A stretch of DNA of 64,000 nt from Rodentibacter myodis (GTDB lineage: Bacteria > Pseudomonadota > Gammaproteobacteria > Enterobacterales > Pasteurellaceae), in assembly GCF_001999305.1 (NCBI RefSeq), contig NZ_MLHQ01000011.1, positions 124,001 to 188,000 on the forward strand, written 5' to 3'. This document shows, in pieces, positions 1-9,347 of this stretch (positions within the stretch are counted from its first letter, which is position 1; each line of letters begins with the position of its first letter). Below the pieces are notes generated by a model. The model was not told the DNA's origin, did not search any database, and saw nothing but the letters and a program-made list of their open reading frames with translations. A program made the translations under genes and the position numbers.

Positions 1-744
1 GAATTTTAATACTTTAACGGTAACTTCATCGCCAACATTCACGATTTCGCTTGGATGTTTAACACGTTTCCAAGCCATATCGGTGATGTGTAATAAACCG
101 TCAACACCGCCTAAATCTACGAATGCACCGTAGTCGGTTAAGTTTTTAACGATACCTTTAACTTCTGAACCTTCAACAAGGTTTTCTAACACTTGTTCAC
201 GTTCTTGGCTGTTTTCAGATTCGATCACTGCACGGCGGGAAACAACTACGTTGTTACGTTTTTGATCTAATTTAATAACTTTGAATTCTAATTCTTTACC
301 TAATAAATGATCCGCATCACGAGCCGGACGGGTATCTACTAAAGAACCAGGTAAGAATGCACGAACACCGTTTAACTCAACTGTGAAACCGCCTTTCACT
401 TTGCCGTTGATTAAACCGATAACAGTCGCTTTGTCTTCGTAAGCTTTTTCTAATTCAATCCAAGATTCGTGACGAACCGCTTTCTCACGGGAAAGTTTGG
501 TTTCGCCAAAACCATCTTCAACTGCATCTAATGCTACGTTTACAGTATCGCCAACTTGAATTTCAAGTTCGCCTTGTGCATTTAAAAATTCCGCAACCGG
601 AATTGCAGATTCGGATTTTAAGCCTGCATCAACAAGTACGAAACCTTTTTGGATAGCGACTACAGTACCGTTAACGATTGAACCTTGACGGGTTTCAAGG
701 CCTTTTAATGATTCTTCAAAAAGTTGAGCAAAAGATTCTGACAT
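1..744 (-). CDS. rpsA: 30S ribosomal protein S1, N-terminal 248 residues (3' end outside window)
   Basis: S1 binds mRNA on the 30S subunit and is needed to initiate translation on structured or weak Shine-Dalgarno messages. The visible part starts [13 protein letters not shown] and holds the first S1 (OB-fold) domains, including the stretch around [11 protein letters not shown] and a later [16 protein letters not shown] repeat; the rest runs off the left edge. The start codon at 742-744 has no strong Shine-Dalgarno sequence, only a weak GAAG, which is usual for rpsA in gamma-proteobacteria. It lies just downstream of cmk on the same strand, the order seen in E. coli and H. influenzae. Identification is secure; the gene is cut by the window, not broken. 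Confidence 0.97.
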   Translation of the reverse strand, partial: MSESFAQLFEESLKGLETRQGSIVNGTVVAIQKGFVLVDAGLKSESAIPVAEFLNAQGELEIQVGDTVNVALDAVEDGFGETKLSREKAVRHESWIELEKAYEDKATVIGLINGKVKGGFTVELNGVRAFLPGSLVDTRPARDADHLLGKELEFKVIKLDQKRNNVVVSRRAVIESENSQEREQVLENLVEGSEVKGIVKNLTDYGAFVDLGGVDGLLHITDMAWKRVKHPSEIVNVGDEVTVKVLKF

Positions 745-775
745 ATAAATAATCTTCTATAAAAGTTAATAACAT

Positions 776-799
776 CCACATTTTGTCCATAATATGTGG
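776..799 (-). promoter_or_regulatory. rpsA leader hairpin with GGA in the loop
   Basis: On the rpsA-coding strand CCACAT and ATGTGG form a 6-bp stem around a 12-base loop containing GGA, about 30 bases before the rpsA start. Hairpins exposing GGA upstream of a start without a good Shine-Dalgarno are a known feature of gamma-proteobacterial rpsA leaders and take part in S1 autoregulation. The structure is read by eye; its role is inferred. Confidence 0.45.
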
Positions 800-842
800 G
801 GTTGATAATAAATGTTTATTCGTCCTTGAACAAACCGGAAAA

Positions 843-1514
843 TTAACCGTTTATACGCTGTTGAATATAAGCCAAGGCTTGAGCAACCACTTCATCAATA
901 CTCAATGTTGTGCTGTCTAATAACAACGCATCTTCAGCCGGTTTTAGCGGCGCGACTTCGCGATTTCTATCACGAAAATCACGTTCCTTTATCTCGGCTA
1001 AAATCTGCGCAAAGTTACCATTAATTCCTTTGTTTTGCAACTGTTTATAGCGTCTTTTTGCACGTTCTTCCGCGCCGGCATCTAAAAATAATTTCACTTG
1101 GGCAGTTGGAAATACCACCGTTCCCATATCACGACCATCAGCAATCAAACCGTCATTTTTCGCAAAATCTTGCTGAAGTTGTAACAATGCGGCGCGAACT
1201 TTTGGGAAAACGGCGACTTTTGATGCAGCATCCGCCACTTCTTGCGTACGAATTAAATGGCTGACATCTTCATCATTCAATACAATTTTCACTTCTCCCT
1301 CTTCGGGAATAAATTGAATCTCCAAATCACGTGCCAAGCTCGCCAACGCAGATTCATCGGTTAAATCGACCGAACTTTTTAAAGCCGCCAATGCCGTAAC
1401 ACGATAAATTGCCCCACTGTCTAACAATGCATAGCCCAATTTTTCTGCCAAGGCATAACATAATGTGCCTTTGCCCGCTCCACTCGGGCCATCAACGGTA
1501 ATGATCATTCCCAT
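843..1514 (-). CDS. cmk: Cytidylate kinase
   Basis: Phosphorylates CMP and dCMP with ATP in cytosolic pyrimidine salvage. The P-loop GPSGAGKGT is at residues 9-17, followed by LLDSGAIYR and the [14 protein letters not shown] nucleotide-binding segment; the 223-residue length matches the family (E. coli 227). Translation probably starts at 1514 (MGMIITVDG), where AGGAG sits six bases upstream; a second ATG two codons later is an alternative. It precedes rpsA in the same direction, as in E. coli. Confidence 0.97.
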   Translation of the reverse strand: MGMIITVDGPSGAGKGTLCYALAEKLGYALLDSGAIYRVTALAALKSSVDLTDESALASLARDLEIQFIPEEGEVKIVLNDEDVSHLIRTQEVADAASKVAVFPKVRAALLQLQQDFAKNDGLIADGRDMGTVVFPTAQVKLFLDAGAEERAKRRYKQLQNKGINGNFAQILAEIKERDFRDRNREVAPLKPAEDALLLDSTTLSIDEVVAQALAYIQQRING

Positions 1515-1538
1515 TCATAACTCCTGATAAAACACCGA

Positions 1539-2228
1539 TTATAATCTATCCAACATCGCCAACACTAATGCCGAGGATTGTTTGGCCGCAAGGGGTAAAA
1601 ATTCCTCAAAAGACATACTTGCTTCGTCATCTCCCCCATCAGAAATGGCACGCACCACAACAAACGGCACATTAAAAGCGTGACACACCTGTGCGATAGC
1701 AGTCGCTTCCATTTCCACCGCCATGACATTGGGAAAATTTGCTTTTATCTCTGCAATTTTTTCTTCGCTATTGATAAAGCTATCACCGGAACAAATTAAA
1801 CCACGTTTCACCGATTGTCCTTGATTTTTTGCGATTTCTTCCGCCAAATCTGCCAATTTATTATCAGATAAAAATGCTGGCGGATTGGCGGGAAGTTGCC
1901 CTTTTTCATAACCAAACACCGTCACATCCGCATCGTGATAACAGGTTTCATCGGAAATAACAATATCCCCTACGCGCAAGCCTTTTGCCACGCCACCTGC
2001 CGAACCGGTGTTAATCACTACATCAGGTTGTGTGAGTTGTAATAAGGCTGTTGTGCCAATAGCCGCCGCGACTTTGCCAATGCCCGATTGTAATAATGCC
2101 ACCTCTTTGCCATTAATTTTACCTTCAAAAATGACCGCACTTGCTACACAGGTTTCTTTTCTATCCGCCATTAATCCGGTTAAAATCTCAACCTCTTGAG
2201 CCATCGCACCGACAATACCGATTTTCAT
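1539..2228 (-). CDS. mtnN: 5'-methylthioadenosine/S-adenosylhomocysteine nucleosidase
   Basis: Hydrolyses the glycosidic bond of methylthioadenosine, S-adenosylhomocysteine and 5'-deoxyadenosine, feeding methionine salvage and autoinducer-2 precursor formation in the cytosol. The known catalytic residues are present at the expected positions: Glu12, Glu174 (in VEMEATA) and Asp197 (in AISDGG). At 229 residues it is nearly the length of the E. coli enzyme. Its start overlaps the stop of the upstream periplasmic thiol protein by four bases (ATGA-type), so the two are probably co-transcribed. Confidence 0.97.
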   Translation of the reverse strand: MKIGIVGAMAQEVEILTGLMADRKETCVASAVIFEGKINGKEVALLQSGIGKVAAAIGTTALLQLTQPDVVINTGSAGGVAKGLRVGDIVISDETCYHDADVTVFGYEKGQLPANPPAFLSDNKLADLAEEIAKNQGQSVKRGLICSGDSFINSEEKIAEIKANFPNVMAVEMEATAIAQVCHAFNVPFVVVRAISDGGDDEASMSFEEFLPLAAKQSSALVLAMLDRL

Positions 2229-2929
2229 TTTTTACGTTCCTTTTCCAATTTATTCACTAAATAATCCAACACCGCCACCGTATAATCATCATTATAAAGC
2301 GTACTGGCCGTCAGCACATATTTTCCACCGATGACCACATAAGGATAAGTAAACACACCATATTCTTCGGTTAATTCAATGGCGTCTAACACTTGTTCCT
2401 GCACGGAATCCGAATTTTCCATTTGGCTAAATTCACGTTTATCAAAGCCCTGTTCCTCCGCCCATTTTAGGATTTTGGCGGGCGAATTTAGCTCCGTATA
2501 ACGGGATTTTTCTGCGGTTTCAAATAATAAAGCATCCGAGAGTTCATCCGCTTTAAGTGCTTTCAAAGTGTAAAATATTTTCGCACTAAATTGGTTTTCC
2601 TCTGTCGCCACAGGATACTGTTCCAGCGCAATTTTATTTGGACGAATTTGCTCATAAAGTTCCAAAATATCCTGTGCGGACGAACACACCCGACAATCAT
2701 AATCAAAAAAGAATTGAATACGAATTTTTCTATCCGCCCGCCGGGGCTGTTCAATGGGATCTTGATAAGAAAAATAATCCCGCCCGTCTTCAAAGGTTAG
2801 ACGGTTTGAAGACGGTAAGTGCGGTTGATTTTGTTCAGATAAATCTTGCACATTCCCTTCGGCAAGGGCAAATTGTGCCATTACCAAAAGCAACAACCCT
2901 CTCCACCGCCACACCATTATTTTACGCAT
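2225..2929 (-). CDS. DsbA-like periplasmic thiol-disulfide protein
   Basis: A 234-residue exported thioredoxin-fold protein of the DsbA-like class. From the ATG at 2929 it has a basic N-terminus, a hydrophobic core [10 protein letters not shown] and a signal-peptidase site after ALA. A Cys-Arg-Val-Cys motif follows at residues 79-82, where DsbA family members carry their redox pair, and TYPYVV near the C-terminus looks like the cis-proline loop. The start at 2929 overlaps the recJ stop by eight bases; a start at 2950 would lengthen the signal peptide unnaturally. It lies between recJ and mtnN with dsbC just beyond recJ. The CRVC active site differs from the CPHC of classical DsbA, so substrate and redox direction are unknown. 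Confidence 0.75.
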   Translation of the reverse strand: MRKIMVWRWRGLLLLVMAQFALAEGNVQDLSEQNQPHLPSSNRLTFEDGRDYFSYQDPIEQPRRADRKIRIQFFFDYDCRVCSSAQDILELYEQIRPNKIALEQYPVATEENQFSAKIFYTLKALKADELSDALLFETAEKSRYTELNSPAKILKWAEEQGFDKREFSQMENSDSVQEQVLDAIELTEEYGVFTYPYVVIGGKYVLTASTLYNDDYTVAVLDYLVNKLEKERKK

Positions 2930-4649
2930 CAATAGGCTCAATATAATCAACTAATAACTGTATATTACGATTGCCACGAAATTCATTGATATCCAATTTA
3001 TACGCCAAACGCGCCCATTTGATGGACTTGTCCGGATACAATCGGGTATCCACATTAAAAGCAATCGCATCTAAAAGCGGCCCACCTTGTTTTGGTTCAA
3101 CCAACATTTTGAGGTGATTCTGATTCGCCCCAACTGCACGCTGATCCAAAATTTTAAATTCACCGTCAAAAGAAGGCTCGGGAAAGGCTTGTCCCCAAGG
3201 GCCGCCTGCTTTAAGTTGTTCGGCGGTTTCAAGGGTGAGTTCATTTGATTTTAATTCGCCGTCTGTCCAAATCACGCCCTGTAAACGTTCTTCATCCAGC
3301 CAATCTGCCACCGTTTGATTAAAAATTCGTTGAAACTGCTCAAAACATTCCTCACGAATACTCAATCCTGCCGCCATTGCGTGGCCGCCAAATTTTAAGA
3401 TCATATCAGGATGTTGAGAATGGATTCTCTCCAATAAATCCCGTATGTGCAATCCTTCAATGGAACGTGCCGATCCCTTTAAAACGCCCTCACCATCCTG
3501 TGCAAAAGCAATCACCGGTCGATGAAATTGATCTTTAATGCGGGAAGACACAATGCCCAACACGCCCTGATGCCAATCCGCCTGATAAAGCACAATACCG
3601 GTGGGTAATTCATTAAAAAGTGCGGTCAAATTTCGGCAAATTTCTAAGGCTTCCAGTTTCATTCCCGCCTCAATTTCTTTGCGGGTTTGGTTAAGCTGAT
3701 CGAGATCCAACGCCAGCTCACGTGCCGTTTGCATATTCTCCGCAAGCAATAATTCAACGCCAAGGGACATATTGTCCAACCGCCCTGCAGCATTGAGTCT
3801 TGGCCCGATAGAAAATCCCAAATCACCGGCTGAAAATTGTTCTACATTACGATTCGCCACTTCCGCCAAAGCGATAATCCCCGGACGGCAATGTTTTGCA
3901 CGGATACGCATTAAACCCTGATGTGCCAAAATTCGATTATTTTGATCAAGTGGCACAACATCGGCAATCGTACCGAGTGCAACGAGATCGAGTAATTCGG
4001 TGAAATTCGGTTGAGTTTCGGCACTAAAAATCCCTAATTCCCGAAATTTAGCCCGCACGGCGAGCATAAGATAAAATGCAACCCCCACACCTGCCAATGA
4101 TTTTGACGGAAAACCACATTGGCTTAAATTCGGATTCACGATCGCATCAGCCGGCGGCAATATTTCAGGCGGCAAATGGTGATCGGTCACCAAAACCTGT
4201 ACGCCCTGTGCTTTTAAAAATTGCACGCCCTCAAAAGACGAAACGCCATTATCCACCGTCATTAACAATTGTACGCCTTTTTCCAATGCCATTTCCGCCA
4301 CAGAGATACTTAATCCATAGCCCTGTTCAAACCGATTCGGCACCAAATAATCAACATCGCTAAATCCTAATTGGCGAAGCGCAAGCACGCTTAATGCCGT
4401 ACTGGTTGCGCCATCCGCATCAAAATCCCCCACAATCACAATTTTTTTTTGCTGTTGATAAGCCGATACCAATAATGCAACTGCTTGCTCAATGCCATAT
4501 AACCGATTTGGATTAAGCATTGATTTCAAAGTGCGGTCTAATTCTTGGGGATTTTTGATATGGCGTGCGCGATAAAGACGATCCAACAATGGATTTTCCG
4601 AAACCGAATTTCCGCGTGGAATTTCACGACGTTTGATAAGTTTGTTCAC
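2922..4649 (-). CDS. recJ: Single-stranded-DNA-specific 5'-3' exonuclease RecJ
   Basis: Degrades single-stranded DNA 5' to 3' in RecF-pathway recombination, mismatch repair and base-excision repair. It is a DHH-superfamily phosphoesterase: DFDADG at residues 75-80 and DHH at 156-158 bind the catalytic manganese ions, and the DHHA1 signature GGHAMAAG is near residue 405. Its 575 residues match the E. coli enzyme (577). The start codon is GTG (VNKLIKRRE, read as Met). Two USS copies lie inside the gene. Downstream it overlaps the DsbA-like gene, and dsbC is upstream, the same dsbC-recJ order as in E. coli and H. influenzae. Confidence 0.97.
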   Translation of the reverse strand: MNKLIKRREIPRGNSVSENPLLDRLYRARHIKNPQELDRTLKSMLNPNRLYGIEQAVALLVSAYQQQKKIVIVGDFDADGATSTALSVLALRQLGFSDVDYLVPNRFEQGYGLSISVAEMALEKGVQLLMTVDNGVSSFEGVQFLKAQGVQVLVTDHHLPPEILPPADAIVNPNLSQCGFPSKSLAGVGVAFYLMLAVRAKFRELGIFSAETQPNFTELLDLVALGTIADVVPLDQNNRILAHQGLMRIRAKHCRPGIIALAEVANRNVEQFSAGDLGFSIGPRLNAAGRLDNMSLGVELLLAENMQTARELALDLDQLNQTRKEIEAGMKLEALEICRNLTALFNELPTGIVLYQADWHQGVLGIVSSRIKDQFHRPVIAFAQDGEGVLKGSARSIEGLHIRDLLERIHSQHPDMILKFGGHAMAAGLSIREECFEQFQRIFNQTVADWLDEERLQGVIWTDGELKSNELTLETAEQLKAGGPWGQAFPEPSFDGEFKILDQRAVGANQNHLKMLVEPKQGGPLLDAIAFNVDTRLYPDKSIKWARLAYKLDINEFRGNRNIQLLVDYIEPIDA

Positions 4650-4713
4650 AACAATTAAAAAAGAGAGAAAGTTAATGAGATCTTAAAAAAAGTGGGCATT
4701 CCGCCCACAACCA

Positions 4714-5394
4714 TTATTCTTCTAACGCTGCCAATAAATCTGCCGGTTTTAAATATCCGCCAATCACTTCACCGTTTGAGGTAATAATGCTTGGTGTACC
4801 GTTCACCCCAAATTGAACACCCAATTCATAATGTTTTTTCACGATATTTGGCGTTTTTACTTCTTTAGGCAAATCGCCTTTTTCCGCTTCGTTTAAGGCG
4901 AAAACCGGATCTTTTGCCGTCCAAATGGCTTCCATTTGTTTTGCCGTTTCCGTTCTCATACCGGCACGCGGAAATGCCAAATAACGCACGGTAATACCAA
5001 GATCATTATATTCTTTTAACTGTTGGTGCAATAAATGACAATAATGGCAGGTGATGTCCATAAAAACGGTTACCACGTGTTTTTCATTTTTTGCCGGATA
5101 AACAATCATTTCATTTTTATATGAATTCAATTTATCCATCAATAATTTACCGGCAACATCCACCGGGCCTTTATTGGTTAATTCATAGAGTTTACCTTGG
5201 AAAGCATATTTGCCGTCTTCGGTAACATAAATAATCCCTTCATCGGTCACGGCTGTTTTAATGCCTGAAATCGGGGACGTTTTTACTTCAATACTTTTCG
5301 CACCAAGTGCCTGTAATTTTGCTTTGATAGCCGCATCATCCGCGATGGCGGCAGTGGAAGCAACACATAAAAGTGCGGTCAAAATTTTCTTCAT
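4714..5394 (-). CDS. dsbC: Thiol:disulfide interchange protein DsbC
   Basis: Periplasmic disulfide isomerase that reshuffles wrongly formed disulfides and is kept reduced by DsbD. A signal peptide is cleaved after about residue 18 (AAIA/DD); residues 20-80 form the dimerisation domain; the thioredoxin-like domain carries the redox pair at C116-H-Y-C119 and the cis-proline in GTPS. E. coli DsbC has CGYC, so the His between the cysteines is notable. A USS encodes TAL inside the signal peptide. Length is 226 residues, close to the family. Confidence 0.95.
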   Translation of the reverse strand: MKKILTALLCVASTAAIADDAAIKAKLQALGAKSIEVKTSPISGIKTAVTDEGIIYVTEDGKYAFQGKLYELTNKGPVDVAGKLLMDKLNSYKNEMIVYPAKNEKHVVTVFMDITCHYCHLLHQQLKEYNDLGITVRYLAFPRAGMRTETAKQMEAIWTAKDPVFALNEAEKGDLPKEVKTPNIVKKHYELGVQFGVNGTPSIITSNGEVIGGYLKPADLLAALEE

Positions 5395-5525
5395 TTTTTG
5401 TTCCTAAACTCGCTAACTCAAGAAAGCCTGAGATTATAAAGAGATTGCAAATTTGCGCAAGCCCAACTATCCAAAAATAAGAAAATAGCTTATAATCCCA
5501 CACTTTATAACATTACCCTTCTATT

Positions 5526-6624
5526 ATGTTTGAAATTAATCCTATAAAAAATAAAATCACCGACCTTTCCGACCGCACTTCCGTGCTTCGGGGGTATCTT
5601 TGACTTCGATGCCAAAGTTGAGCGTTTAGAAGAAGTTAATGCAGAATTAGAACAACCGGACGTATGGAATGATCCGGATAAGGCACAAGCCTTAGGCAAA
5701 GAACGGGTTTCCCTCGAACAAGTTGTCGATACCATCAAAAATCTTGAACAAGGTTTGGAAGATGTTGAGGGGTTATTGGAACTTGCCGTTGAAGCGGAAG
5801 ACGAAGAAACCTTCAATGAAGCCGTCACCGAATTGGAACAGCTTGAGCAACAGCTCGAAAAATTAGAATTTCGCCGTATGTTTAGTGGTGAACACGATGC
5901 TTGCGATTGCTATGTGGATTTGCAAGCCGGTTCGGGCGGTACGGAAGCTCAAGATTGGACAGAAATGCTGCTACGAATGTACTTGCGTTGGGCGGAAAGT
6001 AAAGGTTTTAAAACCGAATTAATGGAAGTTTCGGACGGTGATGTCGCGGGCTTAAAATCTGCCACAATCAAAGTGAGCGGTGAATATGCCTTTGGTTGGT
6101 TACGCACAGAAACCGGTATTCATCGTCTTGTGCGTAAAAGTCCGTTCGATTCCAACAACCGCCGCCACACTTCCTTTAGTGCCGCATTTGTCTATCCGGA
6201 AATTGATGATGACATTGATATTGAAATTAATCCTGCCGATTTACGGATTGATGTTTACCGCGCCTCCGGTGCCGGTGGTCAGCACGTTAATAAAACGGAA
6301 AGTGCGGTGCGAATTACCCATATGCCAAGCGGTATTGTGGTGCAATGTCAAAACGATCGTTCCCAACATAAAAATAAAGATCAAGCAATGAAGCAATTAA
6401 AAGCGAAGTTGTACGAATTGGAATTACAAAAGAAAAATGCCGATAAACAAGCAATGGAAGACAATAAATCCGACATTGGTTGGGGCAGCCAAATTCGTTC
6501 TTATGTGTTGGATGATTCCCGTATCAAAGATTTGCGTACCGGTGTGGAAAATCGCAATACTCAAGCGGTATTAGACGGTGACTTGGATCGTTTTATTGAA
6601 GCGAGCCTTAAAGCCGGTTTGTAA
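5526..6624 (+). CDS. prfB: Peptide chain release factor 2, programmed +1 frameshift at codon 26
   Basis: RF2 releases finished peptides at UAA and UGA. Translation starts at ATG 5526 ([10 protein letters not shown]), reaches the in-frame TGA at 5601-5603 in the context GGGGG-TAT-CTT-TGA-C, and must slip +1 at CTT to continue with GAC at 5602. The product is then 365 residues, as in E. coli. Stop-codon recognition motif SPF falls at residues 205-207 and the peptidyl-hydrolysis motif GGQ at 250-252. The G-rich stretch before CTT is the internal Shine-Dalgarno-like stimulator, so RF2 shortage raises frameshifting and autoregulates the gene. A USS lies at 5572-5580, about twenty bases before the slip site. 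lysS follows on the same strand, as in E. coli. Confidence 0.97.
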
Positions 6625-6724
6625 AAATACATTGAGTATGAAATAGCCCACATCATACCCACAAAATCGCCATAAAGTGCGGTTATTTTTTTAATCGATT
6701 TTAATATTAATTAAGGTAACAAAA

Positions 6725-8233
6725 ATGTCAGAACAAGAAGTAAAAGAACTGGATCTCAATGGCGAAATGCTTGCCCGCCGTGAAAAACTTGCCGCTTTGC
6801 GTGCGAAAGGCAATGCCTTCCCGAATAAATTCCGCCGTGATGCTCTTGCACAGGATTTACACGAAAAATACGATTCGGAAGAAGGTGAAACCCTAAAAGA
6901 AAAAAATATTGAAGTGCAGGTTGCCGGCCGCATTATGACCCGCCGAGCAATGGGAAAAGCCACCTTTGTCACCATTCAAGATATGAGTGGCAAAATCCAA
7001 CTTTATGTGGCACGCGACAACTTGCCGGAAGGCGTTTATAAAGAAGATGTGGGACATTGGGATCTCGGTGATATTATCGGTGTAAAAGGGACATTGTTTA
7101 AAACCAAAACCAATGAACTCACCGTAAAAGCGACAGAAGTTCAACTTTTAACCAAAGCACTTCGCCCACTGCCCGATAAGTTCCACGGCTTAACCGACCA
7201 AGAAGTACGCTATCGCCAACGTTATTTGGATTTAATTTCTAACGAAGAATCCCGCCGTACATTTATCATTCGTTCTAAAGTGGTTGCCGGTATTCGTGAA
7301 TATTTTCTTTCCAAAGGTTTTATGGAAGTCGAAACCCCTATGCTACAAGTCATCCCGGGCGGGGCTTCTGCACGACCTTTCGTCACACACCATAATGCCC
7401 TTGACGTAGATATGTATTTACGTATCGCCCCAGAACTTTACTTAAAACGCTTGGTCGTGGGTGGTTTTGAACGTGTGTTTGAATTAAACCGTAACTTCCG
7501 CAATGAAGGCGTTTCCGTTCGTCATAATCCTGAATTTACAATGCTCGAATACTACCAAGCCTACGCCGACTATCACGATTTAATGGATAACACAGAAGAA
7601 TTATTACGCAAACTTGCCCTTGATATTCTCGGCACAACCATTGTGAAATACGGCGAATATGAATTCGACTTTGGCAAACCCTTTGAACGCATTACCTTGC
7701 ACGATGCCACCCTCAAATATGGTGCGGATAAAGGTATCGTAAAAGAAGATTTATATGATTTTGACCGTGCCAAAGCCACTGCCGAACGCTTAGGCATTGA
7801 AGTGCAAAAATCTTGGGGATTAGGTAGCATTGTGAATGCCATTTTTGAAGAAGTGGCAGAACATCACCTCATTCAACCAACATTCTTAATGGCACATCCG
7901 GCAGAAATTTCCCCATTGGCACGCCGTAATGATGAAAATCCTGAAGTCACCGATCGTTTTGAATTATTCATTGGTGGGCGTGAAATTGGTAATGGCTTCT
8001 CAGAACTTAACGATGCGGAAGATCAAAACGAACGTTTTGATGCTCAGGTTGCCGCAAAAGAGGCAGGTGATGATGAAGCAATGTTCAAAGATGAAGATTT
8101 CGTTGTCGCCTTGGAACACGGCTTACCACCAACCGCCGGTGAAGGCTTAGGCATCGACCGCTTGGCAATGCTTTACGCCAATGCCCCCTCTATTCGCGAT
8201 GTAATCCTATTCCCGGCAATGCGTCAAAAATAA
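6725..8233 (+). CDS. lysS: Lysyl-tRNA synthetase, class II
   Basis: Charges tRNA-Lys in the cytosol. The N-terminal OB-fold anticodon-binding domain spans roughly residues 55-150 ([16 protein letters not shown]) and the class II catalytic core follows, with motif 2 around [16 protein letters not shown] and motif 3 in [12 protein letters not shown]. The 502-residue length matches E. coli LysS (505). It sits 100 bp after prfB with a TAAGG Shine-Dalgarno and is followed by a strong intrinsic terminator, so prfB-lysS form one unit. Confidence 0.98.
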   Translation: MSEQEVKELDLNGEMLARREKLAALRAKGNAFPNKFRRDALAQDLHEKYDSEEGETLKEKNIEVQVAGRIMTRRAMGKATFVTIQDMSGKIQLYVARDNLPEGVYKEDVGHWDLGDIIGVKGTLFKTKTNELTVKATEVQLLTKALRPLPDKFHGLTDQEVRYRQRYLDLISNEESRRTFIIRSKVVAGIREYFLSKGFMEVETPMLQVIPGGASARPFVTHHNALDVDMYLRIAPELYLKRLVVGGFERVFELNRNFRNEGVSVRHNPEFTMLEYYQAYADYHDLMDNTEELLRKLALDILGTTIVKYGEYEFDFGKPFERITLHDATLKYGADKGIVKEDLYDFDRAKATAERLGIEVQKSWGLGSIVNAIFEEVAEHHLIQPTFLMAHPAEISPLARRNDENPEVTDRFELFIGGREIGNGFSELNDAEDQNERFDAQVAAKEAGDDEAMFKDEDFVVALEHGLPPTAGEGLGIDRLAMLYANAPSIRDVILFPAMRQK

Positions 8234-8249
8234 TTCATTGTTATATACA

Positions 8250-8278
8250 AAAGGAAGTCTCCTGACTTCCTTTTTTTC
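8250..8278 (+). terminator. Intrinsic terminator of prfB-lysS
   Basis: A 10-bp perfect stem AAAGGAAGTC/GACTTCCTTT closes a TCCT tetraloop and runs into a T tract, 16 bases after the lysS stop. Confidence 0.9.
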
Positions 8279-8346
8279 TATTCAATAAGATCAAAAATAG
8301 CTTTAAAATTAACCGCACTTTTATCTATTCATAATCAGGAACATCC

Positions 8347-9279
8347 ATGCAAACACTCCTTAAATTCACCCAATTTGTCAGCAAAACCTTTGCACTATGG
8401 GCGATTATTTTCGCTATTCTCGCTTTTTTATTTCCGACGGAATTTAAAATTTTCGCCCCCTATATTCCCTATCTGCTTGGTTTAGTAATGTTTGGAATGG
8501 GGATAACGCTGACTTTTAATGATTTCGGCGAGGTGGCAAAACATCCCAAAGCCGTATTTATTGGTGTAGTCGGACAATTTGTTATTATGCCGGCGATAGC
8601 TTTCTGCTTGGCAAAAGCCTTTAGCCTTCCTTCCGATCTTGCCGTTGGCGTGATTTTAGTCGGATCTTGTCCGGGTGGAACATCATCCAATGTGATGACC
8701 TATCTTGCCAAAGGCAACACAGCACTTTCTGTCGCCTGCACCACCATTTCAACCTTACTTTCGCCACTTCTCACACCGGCTATTTTCTATGTATTGGCAA
8801 GTCAGTGGCTGGATATTAATGCTTCGGCAATGTTTATGTCCGTGTTAAAAATGGTGCTTTTCCCTATTTTCTTGGGCTTAATTGTTCGTTCGCTATTTAA
8901 AAATCTGATTACACAGGCAAGCCAAATCACACCACTTATTTCGGTCATATCAATCGTTTTAATTTTGGCGGCGGTGGTTGCCGTGAGCAAAGATAAAATC
9001 GTGGAATCGGGTTTATTTATTTTTAGTGTTGTCGTATTGCATAATTGTCTTGGTTATCTCATTGGTTTCCTTGCGGCACAATTATTTAAACTCAATACGG
9101 CAGACAGTAAAGCCATCGCCATTGAAGTGGGAATGCAAAATTCCGGTTTAGGTGCCGCCCTTGCAGCCGCACATTTTAATCCTATTGCCGCCGTACCCAG
9201 TGCATTGTTTAGCTTTTGGCACAATGTTTCCGGCCCGATTTTGGCAAATATTTTCTCCAATATGAAAAATAAAAAATAA
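8347..9279 (+). CDS. Bile acid:sodium symporter (BASS) family transporter, PanS-like
   Basis: A 310-residue inner-membrane protein with about ten hydrophobic helices from residue 16 to the C-terminus. It carries the family signatures [10 protein letters not shown] (about residues 101-110) and [10 protein letters not shown] (about 261-270), which line the sodium and substrate sites in BASS structures. Members transport ketopantoate (PanS), bile acids or other organic anions with sodium; the substrate here cannot be read from sequence. It stands alone, with its own USS upstream and a bidirectional terminator against sppA downstream. Confidence 0.85.
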   Translation: MQTLLKFTQFVSKTFALWAIIFAILAFLFPTEFKIFAPYIPYLLGLVMFGMGITLTFNDFGEVAKHPKAVFIGVVGQFVIMPAIAFCLAKAFSLPSDLAVGVILVGSCPGGTSSNVMTYLAKGNTALSVACTTISTLLSPLLTPAIFYVLASQWLDINASAMFMSVLKMVLFPIFLGLIVRSLFKNLITQASQITPLISVISIVLILAAVVAVSKDKIVESGLFIFSVVVLHNCLGYLIGFLAAQLFKLNTADSKAIAIEVGMQNSGLGAALAAAHFNPIAAVPSALFSFWHNVSGPILANIFSNMKNKK

Positions 9280-9305
9280 CGAAAAATCGACCGCACTTTA
9301 TGAAA

Positions 9306-9335
9306 AAAGCCTCTTATACAAGAGGCTTTCTGTTC
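9306..9335. terminator. Bidirectional terminator between the BASS transporter and sppA
   Basis: AAAGCCTCTT (9306-9315) and AAGAGGCTTT (9320-9329) form a perfect 10-bp stem with a 4-base loop. A run of A precedes it and T-rich sequence follows, so it can serve both convergent genes. Confidence 0.85.
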
Positions 9336-9347
9336 TTTATATTCTGA

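Noticed and set aside
5505-5828. 107-residue minus-strand open frame over the start of prfB
   Set aside because: Shadow of prfB; serine-rich and without homology, while the plus strand carries the conserved RF2 frameshift.
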